Positions 51,520 to 64,000 of a stretch of DNA of 64,000 nucleotides are shown here, in pieces. The stretch covers positions 18,925,001 through 18,989,000 of the forward strand of contig NC_133032.1 of the NCBI RefSeq assembly GCF_048771995.1, written 5' to 3'. The DNA is from Taeniopygia guttata (taxonomy: Eukaryota; Chordata; Aves; Passeriformes; Estrildidae). How positions within the stretch are numbered: position 1 is the first letter of the stretch; the number at the start of each line of letters is the position of its first letter. Position numbers and translations under genes: made by a program. Under the pieces are notes generated by a model. That model did no database searches and was not told where the DNA came from. It worked only from the letters and a program-made list of their open reading frames with translations.

Positions 51520-51695
51520 ATCGCAGAATATCCTAAATATATCATAGAATACCCTGAGTTGGAAGGGACCCATGAGGATCATTTAGTCCAATTCAGCACT
51601 GACGTCTATTTTGTTTCACCTCTGATGGCAGATAAAAGCCCATCGTCTATCTTAGCTCCTGGACAAATGCCCTAAAACTCTTGTCAGGCCAAGAT
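51520..51695 (-). mobile_element. CR1 LINE 3' fragment at the CpG-island edge
   Basis: 'cagaatatcc' and 'atcatagaataccctgagtt' are followed by 'ggaagggacccatgaggatc', the reversed 3' tail of CR1. The body fades through 'acaaatgccctaaaactctt' to about 51695. It lies immediately upstream of the SESTD1 promoter. Boundaries are approximate. Confidence 0.8.
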
Positions 51696-54600
51696 TAAAA
51701 TAATAGAAGCAAAAATGCAGAAAGAAATGCTGTGAAGAAAGCTGCCTGGGACACTTGCCTTACATTCAGCCTAACCACTCTAGGACATATTGGAGTCTTA
51801 AATCTCCTTGCTGAATACATCATTAGGTGACCTAATGGCTCTTTAAAAAATTGGCTTCTGCAAACTCTATCTTATTTTGCTCCTGGTTTTTCCAGAGCAG
51901 TTGAATATAATTTATTGAATCTCATTCTGAGTATGAAAACTGTATCACAGAGGCTGCAACTGCTTCGTTTCTTCCCTCAAGACAAGAGTTTGCAGAGCCG
52001 CCTCTGTTCACCACTTTTCCTGGTTGGTGTCCAGTCAACATCTGCTGCAGCCACCACCACCTTTGGGACACACCTGTGGCACTGAGCTCATCCCTGGCCT
52101 CTGCAAACTCAGGATATGTCCCTCTCTCAGCAACACCACCCACTGCACATGCACGAGCAAAAGATACTGTCATACAGATTTTCAGATGAGGCCTATCAGC
52201 CAAGGCCTGCCAGCCTCGAGAACACACCTTCTCTCTTGGACCTTTCTTTCCCGGAAAAATACTTAAAACAGCAGCAGCAAAGAAAAAGAAAGGGCAAAAT
52301 TACTTCCTTCACATTTTAATTACTTCTTTGTAGAGACAAACAGAGATAAGTTATCTTCATCAGCTTCCCAACAAAAGTAAATTGCTGTACAGAACCTCTT
52401 TAGGTGTGTTCACTAATGATTTAAAAATGTGCCAGATAGAACTTCTACATCGCTCTTCTACATTTATGCTTATTGCACACTTGTGGGAAAAAGTTAAGAT
52501 AATAGAAACTTTCACTATTCATCAATATTGACTTGAGATCTCTCAGGCTGGATCTTTGTAAGCTCTGACTGAAGGACAAATAGTAATTCAGAACACCAGG
52601 TAAGTCATCTGATGCCTGACACGTGAAAGCTCAGTGGGACTCTCTGGCACATATATCTTTAAAAGGAGCAAGACAAAAATAAACAAAGGAAAAACTACAG
52701 CTGATTGTCATACATTAATTTTGCTTTCTGATTTCACATGTCTAAGATCCTCCATAGTGCACTTATTACACTCTGTGAACCATTCCTATCACATAGCCTA
52801 TACTATAAATTGAGTGGTTTTGCTTTGCCTTGTAGATCTCTAATTTTCAGTACACATAAACTCATTAATCCTGATAAATTTTCTTGTGGCTACTTTTGGG
52901 AGAGGAGAGGAGTGGGAGAGAGAGGGAAAGGAATTCAGTCCAAAAGGATATAGACCCTGTTTCTCAATTTTTCTGGTCCCAACTAGAGTCTTTTCTCAAA
53001 GACAGAACAAGGCTTCTCCTGCAGAGGAGGGACAGAATTCTTGCAGTGCCTTCCATAAGAGAGAATTACCCAAAAGTCACTCATTTGTACTCTGGTTGGA
53101 GATATGCTAGTTTAAATATAAAAATACTGCAACAGGTTTTCTGACTTTTGTTTTCCATGCTCCATTTTTTGAATGAGTGACCAGGACAGACTCTGACATA
53201 ATTAATATTTTTAAGGTCATGCCATCAGTTTAGAGTTGTAGTTAATTGCCTTTTCCATGCAAACTGCCAGTAGGAAGAAATCAGAGTATCAAGGATCCAT
53301 TTGATTAAAATGACCCTTAATATATGGTGTTATTCTCCAGCAGCTGTGCCAGATTAACTCAAATACAAATGAAAGCAAATAGGCTGAAAACATCCTGAGC
53401 TTTGGGCACTGTGCTGTGTGCCAGCACAACAGAGCCTTTGTTACAAGGCAGAGCAGTGCTCTCACAACAGAGTTACTGCTTCCAGCTTCAGCCCTTGCTC
53501 TTCTAGAAAAATCAGCCTTCAAAGAAAAACAAACAAAACCCCCATACACTTCTACTGGACACCAACTCATGGTGGCACTGGTCACTCAGATGAGACACTG
53601 ACCATCCTGTGCAGCTCCCCTCAGGTCTGTAATACGCCTTCCCTCTTGCTCCACTTGCCCCTGGGCAAGGGAGGTGCTGCTAGGCACAGCCTTGCACCTG
53701 GTGGGCTGGAAATCCTCCACCTGGAATGATTTACCTTGCTGCCTTGCTTGTTGTTTGCTTCTACATCTCCCTGCAATAGATAGGCAATTGATTTCACTTG
53801 TAGCACAAAAATGAATGTGAACAGTTAAGTAAATGGTATCTAGTGGGTATTGGGAAGAAATGCAACTTACAGAATAGTCCAGTTGATAAAAGGTATATAC
53901 TAAAAATAAGCAAATAACTATATGCAGTGGGATAAGTGTAGGCTGGCAGCAATGAATTATAAATAAAAGCTGTGGAATATTTTCCACATGGAGCTTTCTG
54001 ATCATGAAAAGATGGTATCATCATACTCACAGGTAAGAAGCAGAGGCACCTACTACTTTAATACCTTATGCATTTGTCATACAGCTAGATTCATGTTGGA
54101 AAATCAGTGAAAAAAGCCCCTTCTATAAGGATAGATAGGAGGTTTGGGAAGTGCAAGTGACAGAAAAATTCAAGCATTCAGTGCACATTCAAAACATCAC
54201 AGAAACAAACAAAAGATCTGCAGAATTCAGTACATGAGCTACCATTCACTGGCTCCTGAAGGTAAGCCACATTCACCTATTAGCATTCAGATTTTAAATG
54301 ACCCTTTAAACACAAATACTAGGTTTTAATCCTGAACTGAGGAGTGATTGTTTCTTCTGAAACAATTACAACAATGCCTTAAATTGTGCTCTTAATAGAA
54401 TTTGAAACTCTAATCCCAAATAGCCCAAACCCATGAGATTTTGTTTACTGACTAGCACAGGCAGAAAGCCTGGCACTCTGTGTAGACAGCACCTAGCAGG
54501 TTTTGAAGGATCTATGTTTTATTGTACTTTTCAGAGGGCGTGTAAAACAATATTTTAAAAATTTCATCATAATTTTAAAGTTCTTCTGTTCAATTCTATG

Positions 54601-55070
54601 TAAAAAACCATAGACCATTTTATAATGAGATACAGCAGGATGAAACTTTGCAAGATTCTGAAGAATCTGGAGTGTTTTGTTTTTTCATGTGCTTCTTAAT
54701 GCCCAAGTACAAACAATAAAGTACCCCTATCGTGTCCTTCCAAGTACTAGAGGCTGTTGGATTGTGCTTCCTGCAGCAAACTCGGCAGTGACTTTTGTTA
54801 CTTTCTTTAATTATTTTTTATTTTCTGTGAAATAGTCTTCATAACTTGGTCTTTCTTGTATAAAATAAAATAGAAGCATAAAGGCTGCATTTCCTGAGAA
54901 ATATTTAAAAGGAAGGAAAGCTATCTGTGCTTAGTATTTTGCTGCTCAGATTTCTTAAATATGAATGTAGTTTCTTTACAAATTTATTTAATCTTGTGAA
55001 GGAAAAATGATTTATGGCTGGCAGTAGACCTTGAGCATTTTTGATACAAGGGGGAATGCCTTCCTTTCTG
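51696..55070. other. intergenic, upstream of SESTD1
   Basis: No supported gene. The open frames near 52884-53144, 53289-53601 and 53586-54005 overlap on both strands and match nothing I recognise. No further repeat family can be named. Confidence 0.7.
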
Positions 55071-55071
55071 C

Positions 55072-55280
55072 ACAGCACCTAACATAACAAGAAAGTTGCT
55101 TCTCATGTCCTTCCCCTGTGGCCACAAACAACCTGGGATACAAGGGCAGGGATCTTGATCCTATAGCTTCACTCAGAAGGTACACAGCAGCAGAATGGAG
55201 AGGGGCACGTCTCAGGTCATGTTTGTGGCCACAGGGGAAGGACACGAGGACCAACTTTCTTATTCTGTTAGGTGCTTGTG
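55072..55280. repeat. inverted repeat with ~60-bp arms and ~89-bp loop
   Basis: The left arm (about 55072-55130) and right arm (about 55220-55280) are reverse complements. They are perfect over 55107-55130 / 55220-55243, except where noted, and have about five mismatches and one single-base indel over the rest (about 90% identity). The core arm sequence is GTTTGTGGCCACAGGGGAAG. The loop, 55131-55219, shows weak further pairing next to the arms. I do not recognise a known element. It could be a small inverted duplication, a MITE-like element or a hairpin-forming locus. Confidence 0.85.
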
Positions 55281-58200
55281 CCATCCCACTGAGCAGGTTT
55301 GGTGGGATGTCTGCAGCATGCTCTGTCTCCCAATGGCTCAGTCTGATCAGGGGTTACTGCTGGTGTTTGCTGAAGCAGAGGAACTGTACTTACCATACTA
55401 GTTATCACAGGAGCCATAGCAGCTCTGAGAAGACATGACTGTGGAAGTAACACAGAGAGAGAGAGCTGATAATCAATGACATTTTGAATGACTCCTGTAC
55501 AAAGCACCTAATGTTCTGCTGGAACCATATTTGCAGCTCCGTGATGCTTTCTTCTGCTTGCACCCTAAAAAAGGAAAGAACAGGGATTTTTCTAATGAGA
55601 CTTGATTACCATCTCCCTGCAACTGCCTTGCTCTTCAGCCATGGAGTATATTAGCACTGCAGAGGCAGCCACACTCAGTACCACCACCATTTTTGCTTAC
55701 ATTAGATTTAGAGTTCATTTTCAGTTTCAAAATTAACTATTAGCAAAATGTTCACAGCATAAAAGAGGTTAGATGGCAATGTTGGTCAGGGATTGAGAAT
55801 TGGGTGTTCTGTACTGTAACTGTTACTTTGTGTGGTCTTAGAAAAGGGGAAGACAAAGACAGCTTTACATTTTTTGCATGCATTATTGTGTGATTCTACA
55901 TTTTAGCACAGTTCAGACATGGTGATGTTACCAAGCACCTTCTTGAGAAAAAAACTCTTCTCTAAGTTTCTTTGGAGGGCCATAATGGGGTGTTTGGAAA
56001 GAGGATAAACTGAAAGGGGTTTCCCAGTAATAGGCTTTTCTCTAAATAAATCATCTTTCTACGTTGACAAAACCTATTAATTTACACAAATAAGTAAAAG
56101 TTCTGCATAGGCTCCTCTTCATATGGCTCGAATCTCTTAAATTACAAACAACAGCATGCTTCAAGGTTAGGTTATACACTAATCACAGTCATTGTTAGCA
56201 AAAGTGAATTGAAAGAGGATAAGTAATATGAGCTATTTTTAGAGGCAATAAGAGGCAGAACTCTTCGCTTTCAGAGAAAAGTAATTTTTAGGAGTGAGTG
56301 GCTGAGCTGGTTAAAATTCTTCTCTGTGTCTACATAAATGTCCTTAGAGCTACCTGACTTCATAGTTTATTATGTTTATGTAGAAGCTTTAAATTGTAAC
56401 CCTTTGAGTCAAAAAGATAAAATCTCTATTTTATAGAGATTCATGTTCAATGACTTAATATTCAATGTTCACCCAGAGTCAGAAATTCTCTTCAAGACAG
56501 AATATCATGACTAAAAATCCAACTATTTTTCCAAATAAAGTAATTATACCTGTAGCTATAACTAAAAAATAAAGCATCTTGGAATGAGTGGAGTATATTT
56601 CTCACTGCTTTGTCGAAACTTTTGTGTACAAGCTTTAATGCATTTTGAAAGGGTAATTTCAAATTTAATGAAGTATGTTTATCCTTAAGATAAATTATTT
56701 CTGAAATCTTTGTCAGAATGGCAAGGATTTTCAAACACATCCAAAAGCCCTGGACGCCTAATCACAGTACATGTTTCTAATCCACATAAGTGTTTTAAAA
56801 TTCCATTGATTGATCCTTGTTTTCTTGTTTTTTGCTTAGTTCACAAGCAGTTTGTAAAACTCTTCCTATTTTTTTTTTTTCTGTACAATTGTGGGCAATC
56901 AGGCTGCAATAGTTCTCTTAGTCACAGAGGTCACACACATTACAAACAGGTTGTTAAAGTCACTCAGGCCACCTAGAGAATAAAGTGCAATTTAAATGTA
57001 ATTTGAATAATACTGTCTAATCCAAAGTGCTGATAATTTTCCAGTCTGAGGCAAGTATTTCTTGAGCTTGTCATCTTTAGAGTATTTGGTGTTATACAAT
57101 AACTGAAATTTGGATGTAACTGCTGAGTACTAAATTAGGTACTTGGCACTTTGTCTTCTAGTACATGAACATAATTTCAGAACAGCTCATACTGAGAGAG
57201 AGGAAAATAGGGCAGAGATTAGCAAAATCATGCAGCAACTTTTACTTAATAAGGTAATTCTGAAAATCTTTGATATAAACAAATATTGTTAGAGAATATT
57301 ATCATATACTAAGTTACTCTACATAAAATTTTGCAAAATGTGGAAATTTGCATTTCTATATGTAAAAAAGATTTAAAAATTCCCTTCCTTAGAGGCTCAT
57401 AGAAAATTTTATATCAGCAAATGATCCTTTCTAAAGAAAAGATAGTTAAAATCCCTCATATACTTCCCATGTACCAGTGAGCAGATTGAAAATGCAACAT
57501 ACTCTGAATTAAACTCTCAGTTTTCTTTATCCTGACATAGCAGCAAACTGTCCTGCTAAAATTCATGAGCATGCTAAGCATATGCAGTCATAACCAGTAG
57601 GTTTTTAAACCTTCTTTAGGATAACCAAGCCCCAGATGTTTTCATTGTCTGGCCACCTACAAGCCTCACAGAAGGAGGTTCTTAGCCCTGCTGGTTGTTG
57701 TCACCAGTGGTAGTGCCCATTCTTCTACAAAACTTCCTCAGCACCCTCTCTAGCTGAAGTGAAGTCCTTTTCTGAGCTCAGACTTGCTGGCCTGCTTAGT
57801 GCTGGAGGCTACACTTCAGTGTTGTGCCATGAGGGAAGCAAGCAGCCTGTTCAGCTTTGCCTTCTGCTCACAGTAGAAACTTCTTTATGCATTTCTCTGT
57901 TCAGGTTTCCTCCCTGCCTTTCCCTCCTACCAGGCAGGCTCTGGGTTTAGCTCAGACGGCTCTCAATGCACCCGTTCTGCCTTCCCATGCCTCTGTCAGT
58001 ACATGTCTCCAAACAGCCTCTTCTCCATGGGGGCCATCTCAGGCAGGCTTTGATAAGCCCTAACTTCACTGTCACCTGCCCTTCTTGCCACTGCCTTTTG
58101 TTGTGCATTTTAATTTGTGCTGTCACACAGTGAGCCAGGCTGGAGAAATAACTAAGATCAAAACCAGCTTCTTTCTCCCCCTACAAAGCTGATTTATCCA

Positions 58201-60470
58201 GCACTTCCATCAAAGGAAATATTCATCAAACTCTAGCCTGAGTTAAAAAGAAAATCCTTCCTGTTAAGTCTCACATGCCCTTCCCTCACAGTACTCGGTC
58301 CATCGTGCCTTTCCTGGTATCAATCCTTCTCTTCAAATATTTTCCTATTGTCTGACAAATTTGATTAGCCAAGGTTTTCTAAGCTGCTTCTGTGACATTC
58401 TTCAAATGGCTTCACCCTGATGAGACAGCAAAGTTCAGGAGTCCTTCAATATTCCAGTTTTTGAACATGTCAACCTCTACCAGAATGCGGCAGGTCACAC
58501 CTATCCTGTGATAGTAACACAGAAATGTTTTGACATCAACCAGAATTTTCAGTTGCACAAATATTACCCTAGAAGTTATGTGCAACTCCTTCCATCATTC
58601 TTTTTAATTTTCAACCCATTGTAAGAAATTAAACCATTTTTGATAGAACAGGAAGAAAAGTATTTTCCTAATTCTTGTTTCAGTCCTGCTAAGCCTCATC
58701 AGTACAATTAGTGCTCTTGTTCAAAGTTGACTACTCATGTATATGAAGTTGCTTGTTTCAGTAAAATATCTGCAGAAATAGACATACTGTTTTGCACCAG
58801 AGTGCAAATCTTGTATAGGTTGCCTCCAGTGACAAGGAGCCCTGTTCATCTCAAATATTTCTGTAGCTCCACTGGCAGTTTTGAACTTTAGATCACCTAT
58901 AAACCATGTAAGTATGCAAATACTATAAAAGACTTAAAAGCAGATTTCCATTTACCAGCAGTCTTTTAGAACAGCACAATGAGCTGAATGAAAGATGAGT
59001 CAAACCAACAAACCTGTCTTTGGATACCTCTGTTCTGTGAAGTGTCCATTTGAGTCCAGACCCAAGTTGCTCTAACCAAAGGCAGTTTCCTTCCCAGAGC
59101 CAGTGTGTAGGATCCCTCTCAGATGACAACTGAAAATGCATGGCATTTCTCTTCTTCTCATGGGGCAGAACATGAATATGGAGTTTGGAATATTTGCAGC
59201 AGTTAATGTGCAGCAAAGCAAAACAGAAAACAAATAAAACCCTAAGTATTTTTTGTCTCGTACTTGGTAAATAAAACATTGCATTTAGGTTTTATCCAGA
59301 TTATGCCTTAAAATTTCCCCCCTTGAGTAAATGTAAAGTTTTTCTATTCTGCATATTAACTAGTATCTTTACTTTTATCAGTGGCCACCATTGCATTTTT
59401 CAATCACATTTTTAGGCTTCCCTGCAAAACTGACATGGTTCCCAAAATTGTTAATAAACTACAGTATCCTGAGTGCTGAATCACTATACAATCTTTTAAA
59501 AATATTATCTCCATTTTTAATTTCAAGTTGAAATGCAAAAAGATAGATTTTTCTCACCACTTCACAAAAATCTATTTAAGACTCTCCATTAAAAGAATTG
59601 GAAATAAATTTTATAAAATATGCAGAATATTTACCATTTGTTGCAGTAAAAGGATTATACTTTTTAATAAGATCATATTCTCATTTTCATTACTATATTA
59701 ACAACACCACCAATAATATATATATATATAATACTTATAACCAAGTTACATCCAATCATAAGGAAACTAAACAAACTAATAGAAGTATTTTATTTTGACA
59801 TAATTAAGTCAATAAAGCATCTCTGTTTATTGGTAATGAAAACAGGATGCACACAATTATCTTCCAAATAATTCTAATATAAAAATCATACTATTTTAAA
59901 ATTCTAGCTATACATGAAACAGTACATGCATTTTCTTGCCAACAAATTTCACATATTTTTTGCTTGAGAGGGGAATTATTTCATAGTGGCTTTGAAAGCT
60001 TAGGCATCTGTATGTCATTCCAGCAAAAAATCACTTTCTTTTTGTTGATTAAGAGGTTTTCAGTTGCTCAGTAAAAGTAGGAGGCTGCAAAAATGTTAGC
60101 ATAGGAGGAAAGAGAAACAGCAATTATGGCCACATTGTTTGTGAACTGCACAATAAAATAAGGCTCATGTTGGTTCAACTCTCATTCTAGCATTTCTTAA
60201 AAATAGCTATAAATGAGAGTACTCCACAAGCATAATGAAGATTTTGTTTATCTGGGTTGTTTCAAATGAGGAATAAAAAATAAATAGCTTTATAGCAGGA
60301 AAACTGCAGTGGTGGAAATGTGTGCACAGGAGAGAGGAAGGTGTGCTAATCAGCTTCATATCCTATTCTCAGATCCCTGACAGAGCAGCTAAGTGATAAT
60401 CCTTTCCTGTGCAACACAGGAAGATATCAGTTTCAATCTGGACATCAATATGAGAAGTGTAATGACAATT
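55281..60470. other. intergenic, no gene supported
   Basis: Mostly AT-rich. The 57640-58110 part is richer in C and T and contains short open frames without recognisable content. Near 58470-58520 a Y-Q-N-A-A-like reading could be another worn LINE fragment, but it is too short to call. Confidence 0.65.
59714..59731. repeat. (TA)n microsatellite
   Basis: A short alternating AT tract in intergenic DNA. Confidence 0.8.
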
Positions 60471-60670
60471 CAGAGCTGGTGCTGATAATTACAAAGCTAG
60501 AGGGACTGATTTATGAGGAAATGGCATTGATTAAAATTTGCATTTAGAGGACTTTGTCGGAGAGGATCACAGTGCTGTGCTGGTGTTAGACCAACATTTT
60601 CAAAAGCGAGCATGAAGCGCTGCCGTGCTGCTGGGGCCTCTGGTAGTCAGCAGACTTTCTGAGCAGGTGT
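60471..60670. promoter_or_regulatory. candidate intergenic regulatory element
   Basis: This stretch packs TAATTA-like and GATTA homeodomain cores and a perfect octamer ATTTGCAT (60536-60543) next to a moderately GC-rich block with little simple repeat. That texture is common in conserved vertebrate enhancers. It is inferred from motif density only. Confidence 0.25.
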
Positions 60671-61721
60671 TCAACAAAGCCAAAGCCTGCTGAACACCCT
60701 TGTGCTGAATACTCTGGGAGGAAGTGGTGGGCATTTAGTTGAAGCACCAGATACATTACTTTTATTTGTAAAAATGCTCAGGCGCCCACTTCACTTTGTT
60801 TCCATCCAGGTGCCTCTGATTTAAACAGCTCAAAGGCATACATAAAGTGAGTGAAGGCTCATTAGAATTGTATAGACACTACTGATAGCTCAGCAGACTG
60901 TGTACTTGGAACCTCTAACAGAAAAAACAAAATAAGCTCTCTGCCGCTACTTCCCCCAAAAGTATGAGTATTTCCCTCAGGAATCAAAGAAATTGACTGA
61001 ATATGAATGGCACTATAGTAGATGAAAGAATGCAGAAAGAAAGAAGTGGCTATTGAGATGCTTGGATGAAACTGAAATTGGGAATTGCAATTCAAAGGGT
61101 AGTTACAGCTGCAGAGTCACATTCACCGCCAAAAGCACCACCAATGTAAAATAATATTATGGACAGGGGAGATGTGATTAGATATAAGATATATGCACAT
61201 TCTCAAAATGGTGAGTGAAAGTCAATGTGAACCTTCCATAATTTTTGCCAAGAACTGCTTGGAAGACAAACATTTACCCAAAAGATGAACTTGAGAAGGA
61301 CTTGAAAAGATAAATCATTTAGGGATCCGCCAGGCTTCTGACAGATATATGCTGTACATTCATGATCCTACCCCCACCAGAACATACCTCCTGTTCCTCC
61401 CCTTGTTACACAGAGTTGCAGTAGAAATGGTAAGATTGTGGTGACTGGAGAATGAATGGGAGTGCCTGGAACAAAGGGCAGGAGAGGACATAAGGGCCCA
61501 CAAGTTGTTGGAAGCCAGATTAGTGGGATGCCAGCAGACTGTGCAGTTTTTAACCCAAGTTAGGAGACAAAGGAGAGTGAGTAAATCCCGATGACTCACA
61601 GAGCTGGGACAGGATGGAGAGACTAAGGACTGTCAGCTCCTAAATAGTGTATAAAAGGCAGATCCAAAATCAGCACATGGAGCTCATTGAGAAGACTGGA
61701 GAAACTGAAGAAAAGCTCAGC

Positions 61722-61735
61722 ATGCAAATGCAAAT
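61722..61735. promoter_or_regulatory. overlapping pair of octamer (POU) sites
   Basis: ATGCAAATGCAAAT contains two ATGCAAAT octamers overlapping by two bases (61722-61729 and 61728-61735). A TATAAAAG string lies 65 bp upstream at 61650-61657. The motifs are exact. Function is inferred. Confidence 0.35.
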
Positions 61736-62030
61736 CAGCTCAGCTAACAGAAGAAAGGAAATAATATCTGCTATAAAAATAGAAAGGTATTGTAGAGCCT
61801 TTACATTGTTTTCCATGGCTTATTCTGTGGAATTACTAATTTGTATTAATGGAAATGAAGGCATTGCAAAGCATTATGAGATAACCTTGGAGAAGGAGAG
61901 CTCAGCCTCAGCACACAAGTAGTGAGATGTGTCTTTTTGCCCTAACATAGGACCAAAGGCAGCTGACTTAGGAATAAGCACATAAAAAGACTTTGTGCTG
62001 CTGCTGCTAGTAATTATAGTTTGCTTTTAT

Positions 62031-62180
62031 TTTGATGCAGATGCATATAGGTCATTGCTTTGGTGAAATGCATACTTCAGTAATAATTTTCAAATCTCCC
62101 AGGTTCTCATAATTTAACCGTTGTTAATTATTTAGCAATTATGCTGATGAAAGGTTAAAAATTATTGCAGAGGCATTTCT
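62031..62180. promoter_or_regulatory. candidate intergenic regulatory element
   Basis: A dense cluster of ATGCAT/ATGCATA, TTAATTA, AATTATG and TAAT cores over about 150 bp, with no repeat signature. It is compatible with a homeodomain/POU-bound conserved element, but this is unproven. Confidence 0.2.
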
Positions 62181-64000
62181 TCAGTCAGGAAAAGGAGATA
62201 TGGTTTAAAATTAAATCCTTGCAGTTGGTGCTAAATGGTAATGACATATTTTTTTTTACTGGATGTAACAGTTGATTACTTAGAAACTTCAGCATTGGAA
62301 AGTGGTCTAGAAAAGTATGGTGAGCTAAATAACAGACAAGCATTTCCACTGAGAGATTTGTACATGGTAGATGCCTACATAAACACAGCTTGCAAATTAA
62401 TATCTTGATGATCACTGAAAGACCACAACATGGTATTTATATGTTTGAGCTCAAACATAAAGTAGGCAGAGACTACAGATAGGCATGTTAAGAAAAACTT
62501 TACCTTTCTAAGAAAGAACAAGGTGTATTTTCATGCATTACCAATGCAGCAAATCATGCATATTTAAATGGAAAATAAAGGTAAGTTATGTCAATAGCAG
62601 GTGTAGTATCTTTTAAAAATCATACCTGAACTACCAGTTAGTTCTGTTAAACTGCAGTTTTCTTTCTTCTCTTTTGTGAAATTTAGTATAGTTTAAGGAC
62701 CGTAACTACCATGTCCTATCAGCTATTTCAGATTGCAAAAATGAAAATTAAATCTGTTTTATTTCTCCCACAAACAATAGCTAATATCCAGGGTACACAG
62801 AAAAGACTAGAGTTCATGATTCTTTACGCTCTTTAAAGGATAGTCAGAACTAATGAGCCAAGCCTTATGGCTCAAAATTAATAACTCCAGAACATCTCAG
62901 AGTAAGAGCAAGAAAGCATCTCAAAGCCATCAGAGATCCCTGTGAAGAATATCCTGCCAAGCACCCACACTTAGAATGAGGAAGGTGCATTATAAGCACG
63001 TTTACCAATTGCATCCCTGACCCCAGAGGAAAGTAGAGGGGAGGAATGTAGCCTGCTCACACAAATGGATCTCAAATTGCCAATCACTTCTGGTGCCTCA
63101 TTTTAGACATAAAATCTCCACTGAAAGATAAGCCAATCTTTTGAGTATGGCAGAGGCATTTAACATAATTCTGCATGCTGTAAACAAGAGCGAGGCAATT
63201 GATGACCTTGTACGTGTTAGAAACAGCTAGAGCATGTGTTCAAGCTGTAGTAAGAGGAGAGGTATCAGCACATGTAATCTAAGAACAAATATGAAGATTC
63301 AATGATGCCTTGCAGTATATGGAAGTATATGGCAGCATATGGAATTTCTCAAGCATTTCTGAGTATTCATTAGAGTTTAGTATCAAAAGTTAACTACAAC
63401 ATGTTTTAGGAAATACCATGTTTATGAAGATGGTGAAGTGTAATCATTCTGTCAGGTTTTTACTGACAGCAAAAATATATGAGTTCTAAGTTCAGAAGTC
63501 TCTAATAAACACCAGCTTAAATTTATACCCTGGAACTTGAAAATATAAACCTAAATGAACTAATTATTCCCATTTGCAAATGGCAGATGAACTTAAATAT
63601 TAGAAAAATATTTCACTGAAGCAGGGAGGAAGAAGTAGTGAGGCAGAAGGGAGGTATTTAATACATAACCACTTCTTTCCAGAAGTGCAAGCATATAATG
63701 TGTAGTCCTCTTTCATCTCTTGTGCTGGGACTGTGGCTGTTATTCTCACCCTGTGATAACACCTCAATCTTGTAGGTTACGGCATCTGGGCTGGGGGATG
63801 TGTTCCTACACTGCTGAGGAACAAGCCCCACAGCTACTGAAGCTCCATGGGTCCACAGCTGGTCATTATTTGCCATCTCTGCTGGTGGCTTTAGCCCCTT
63901 GGCTGCCCTGTTACTCCAATTTGCCTTGGCAGTTCCCAGCTCACCTGGGTACCCAGTGCTGCTCTGCTGCAGGCGCCCGCTCCTCGCTTCCCTCTGCTCT
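62181..64000. other. intergenic, right end of window
   Basis: No gene is supported. The final 120 bases become clearly GC-richer (ending in 'gcaggcgcccgctcctcg'). This could be the edge of another GC-rich element or exon beyond the window, but nothing more can be said. Confidence 0.6.

Noticed and set aside
58440..58530. Reading NLYQNAAGHT as a second L2-like relic
   Set aside because: Only about five residues match the motif and there are no supporting blocks on either side.
61360..61599. 79-codon minus-strand frame as a possible 3' exon of a zinc-finger neighbour
   Set aside because: It lacks any Cys/His zinc-finger spacing and has no acceptor in a supporting position.
1..64000. CRISPR arrays, tRNA or rRNA genes, bacterial or phage operons
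   Set aside because: No regularly spaced repeats, no cloverleaf with A/B boxes noticed, and no dense prokaryote-style coding. The whole window reads as vertebrate nuclear DNA.

Overview
The window is vertebrate nuclear DNA and most likely from a bird. The evidence is an AT-rich background with one sharp CpG island, a multi-exon gene with GT-AG introns, and three 3' tails of CR1 retrotransposons, the dominant avian LINE. I cannot name the species.

There is one protein-coding gene. It is SESTD1 (SEC14 and spectrin domain containing 1, also called Solo), on the minus strand. I traced 17 coding exons between 38994 (start codon) and 3133 (stop codon). Their lengths sum to 2091 nt, which is 696 codons plus stop. 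All phases join cleanly, no exon carries a frameshift or internal stop, and the length equals the mammalian protein as I know it. A non-coding first exon is inferred from a strong splice donor at 50920/50921 in the CpG island at about 50330-51310, giving a gene of about 48 kb. The N-terminal CRAL-TRIO (SEC14) domain comes from exons 2-6, a linker from exons 6-9, and the spectrin-like helical repeats from exons 9-16. The short C-terminal tail is encoded by exons 17-18.

Layout from left to right: 1-3132 is downstream of the stop codon and is probably 3' UTR, with several candidate poly(A) signals. 3133-39019 holds exons 18 to 2 and introns 17 to 2. 39020-50920 is intron 1, which contains an antisense relic of an L2-like LINE and a CR1 tail. 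50921 to about 51310 is exon 1 plus promoter. From there to 64000 is the intergenic space upstream of SESTD1, where no gene can be supported. That space holds a CR1 tail at the island edge, an approximately 60-bp-arm inverted repeat at 55072-55280, and a few homeodomain/octamer-rich stretches that may be regulatory.

No operon, phage, CRISPR or defence-type system is present. I found no convincing new biological system. The items most worth a second look are the inverted repeat, the LINE relics, the (GA)n coding repeat that runs into a splice donor, and the candidate enhancers.
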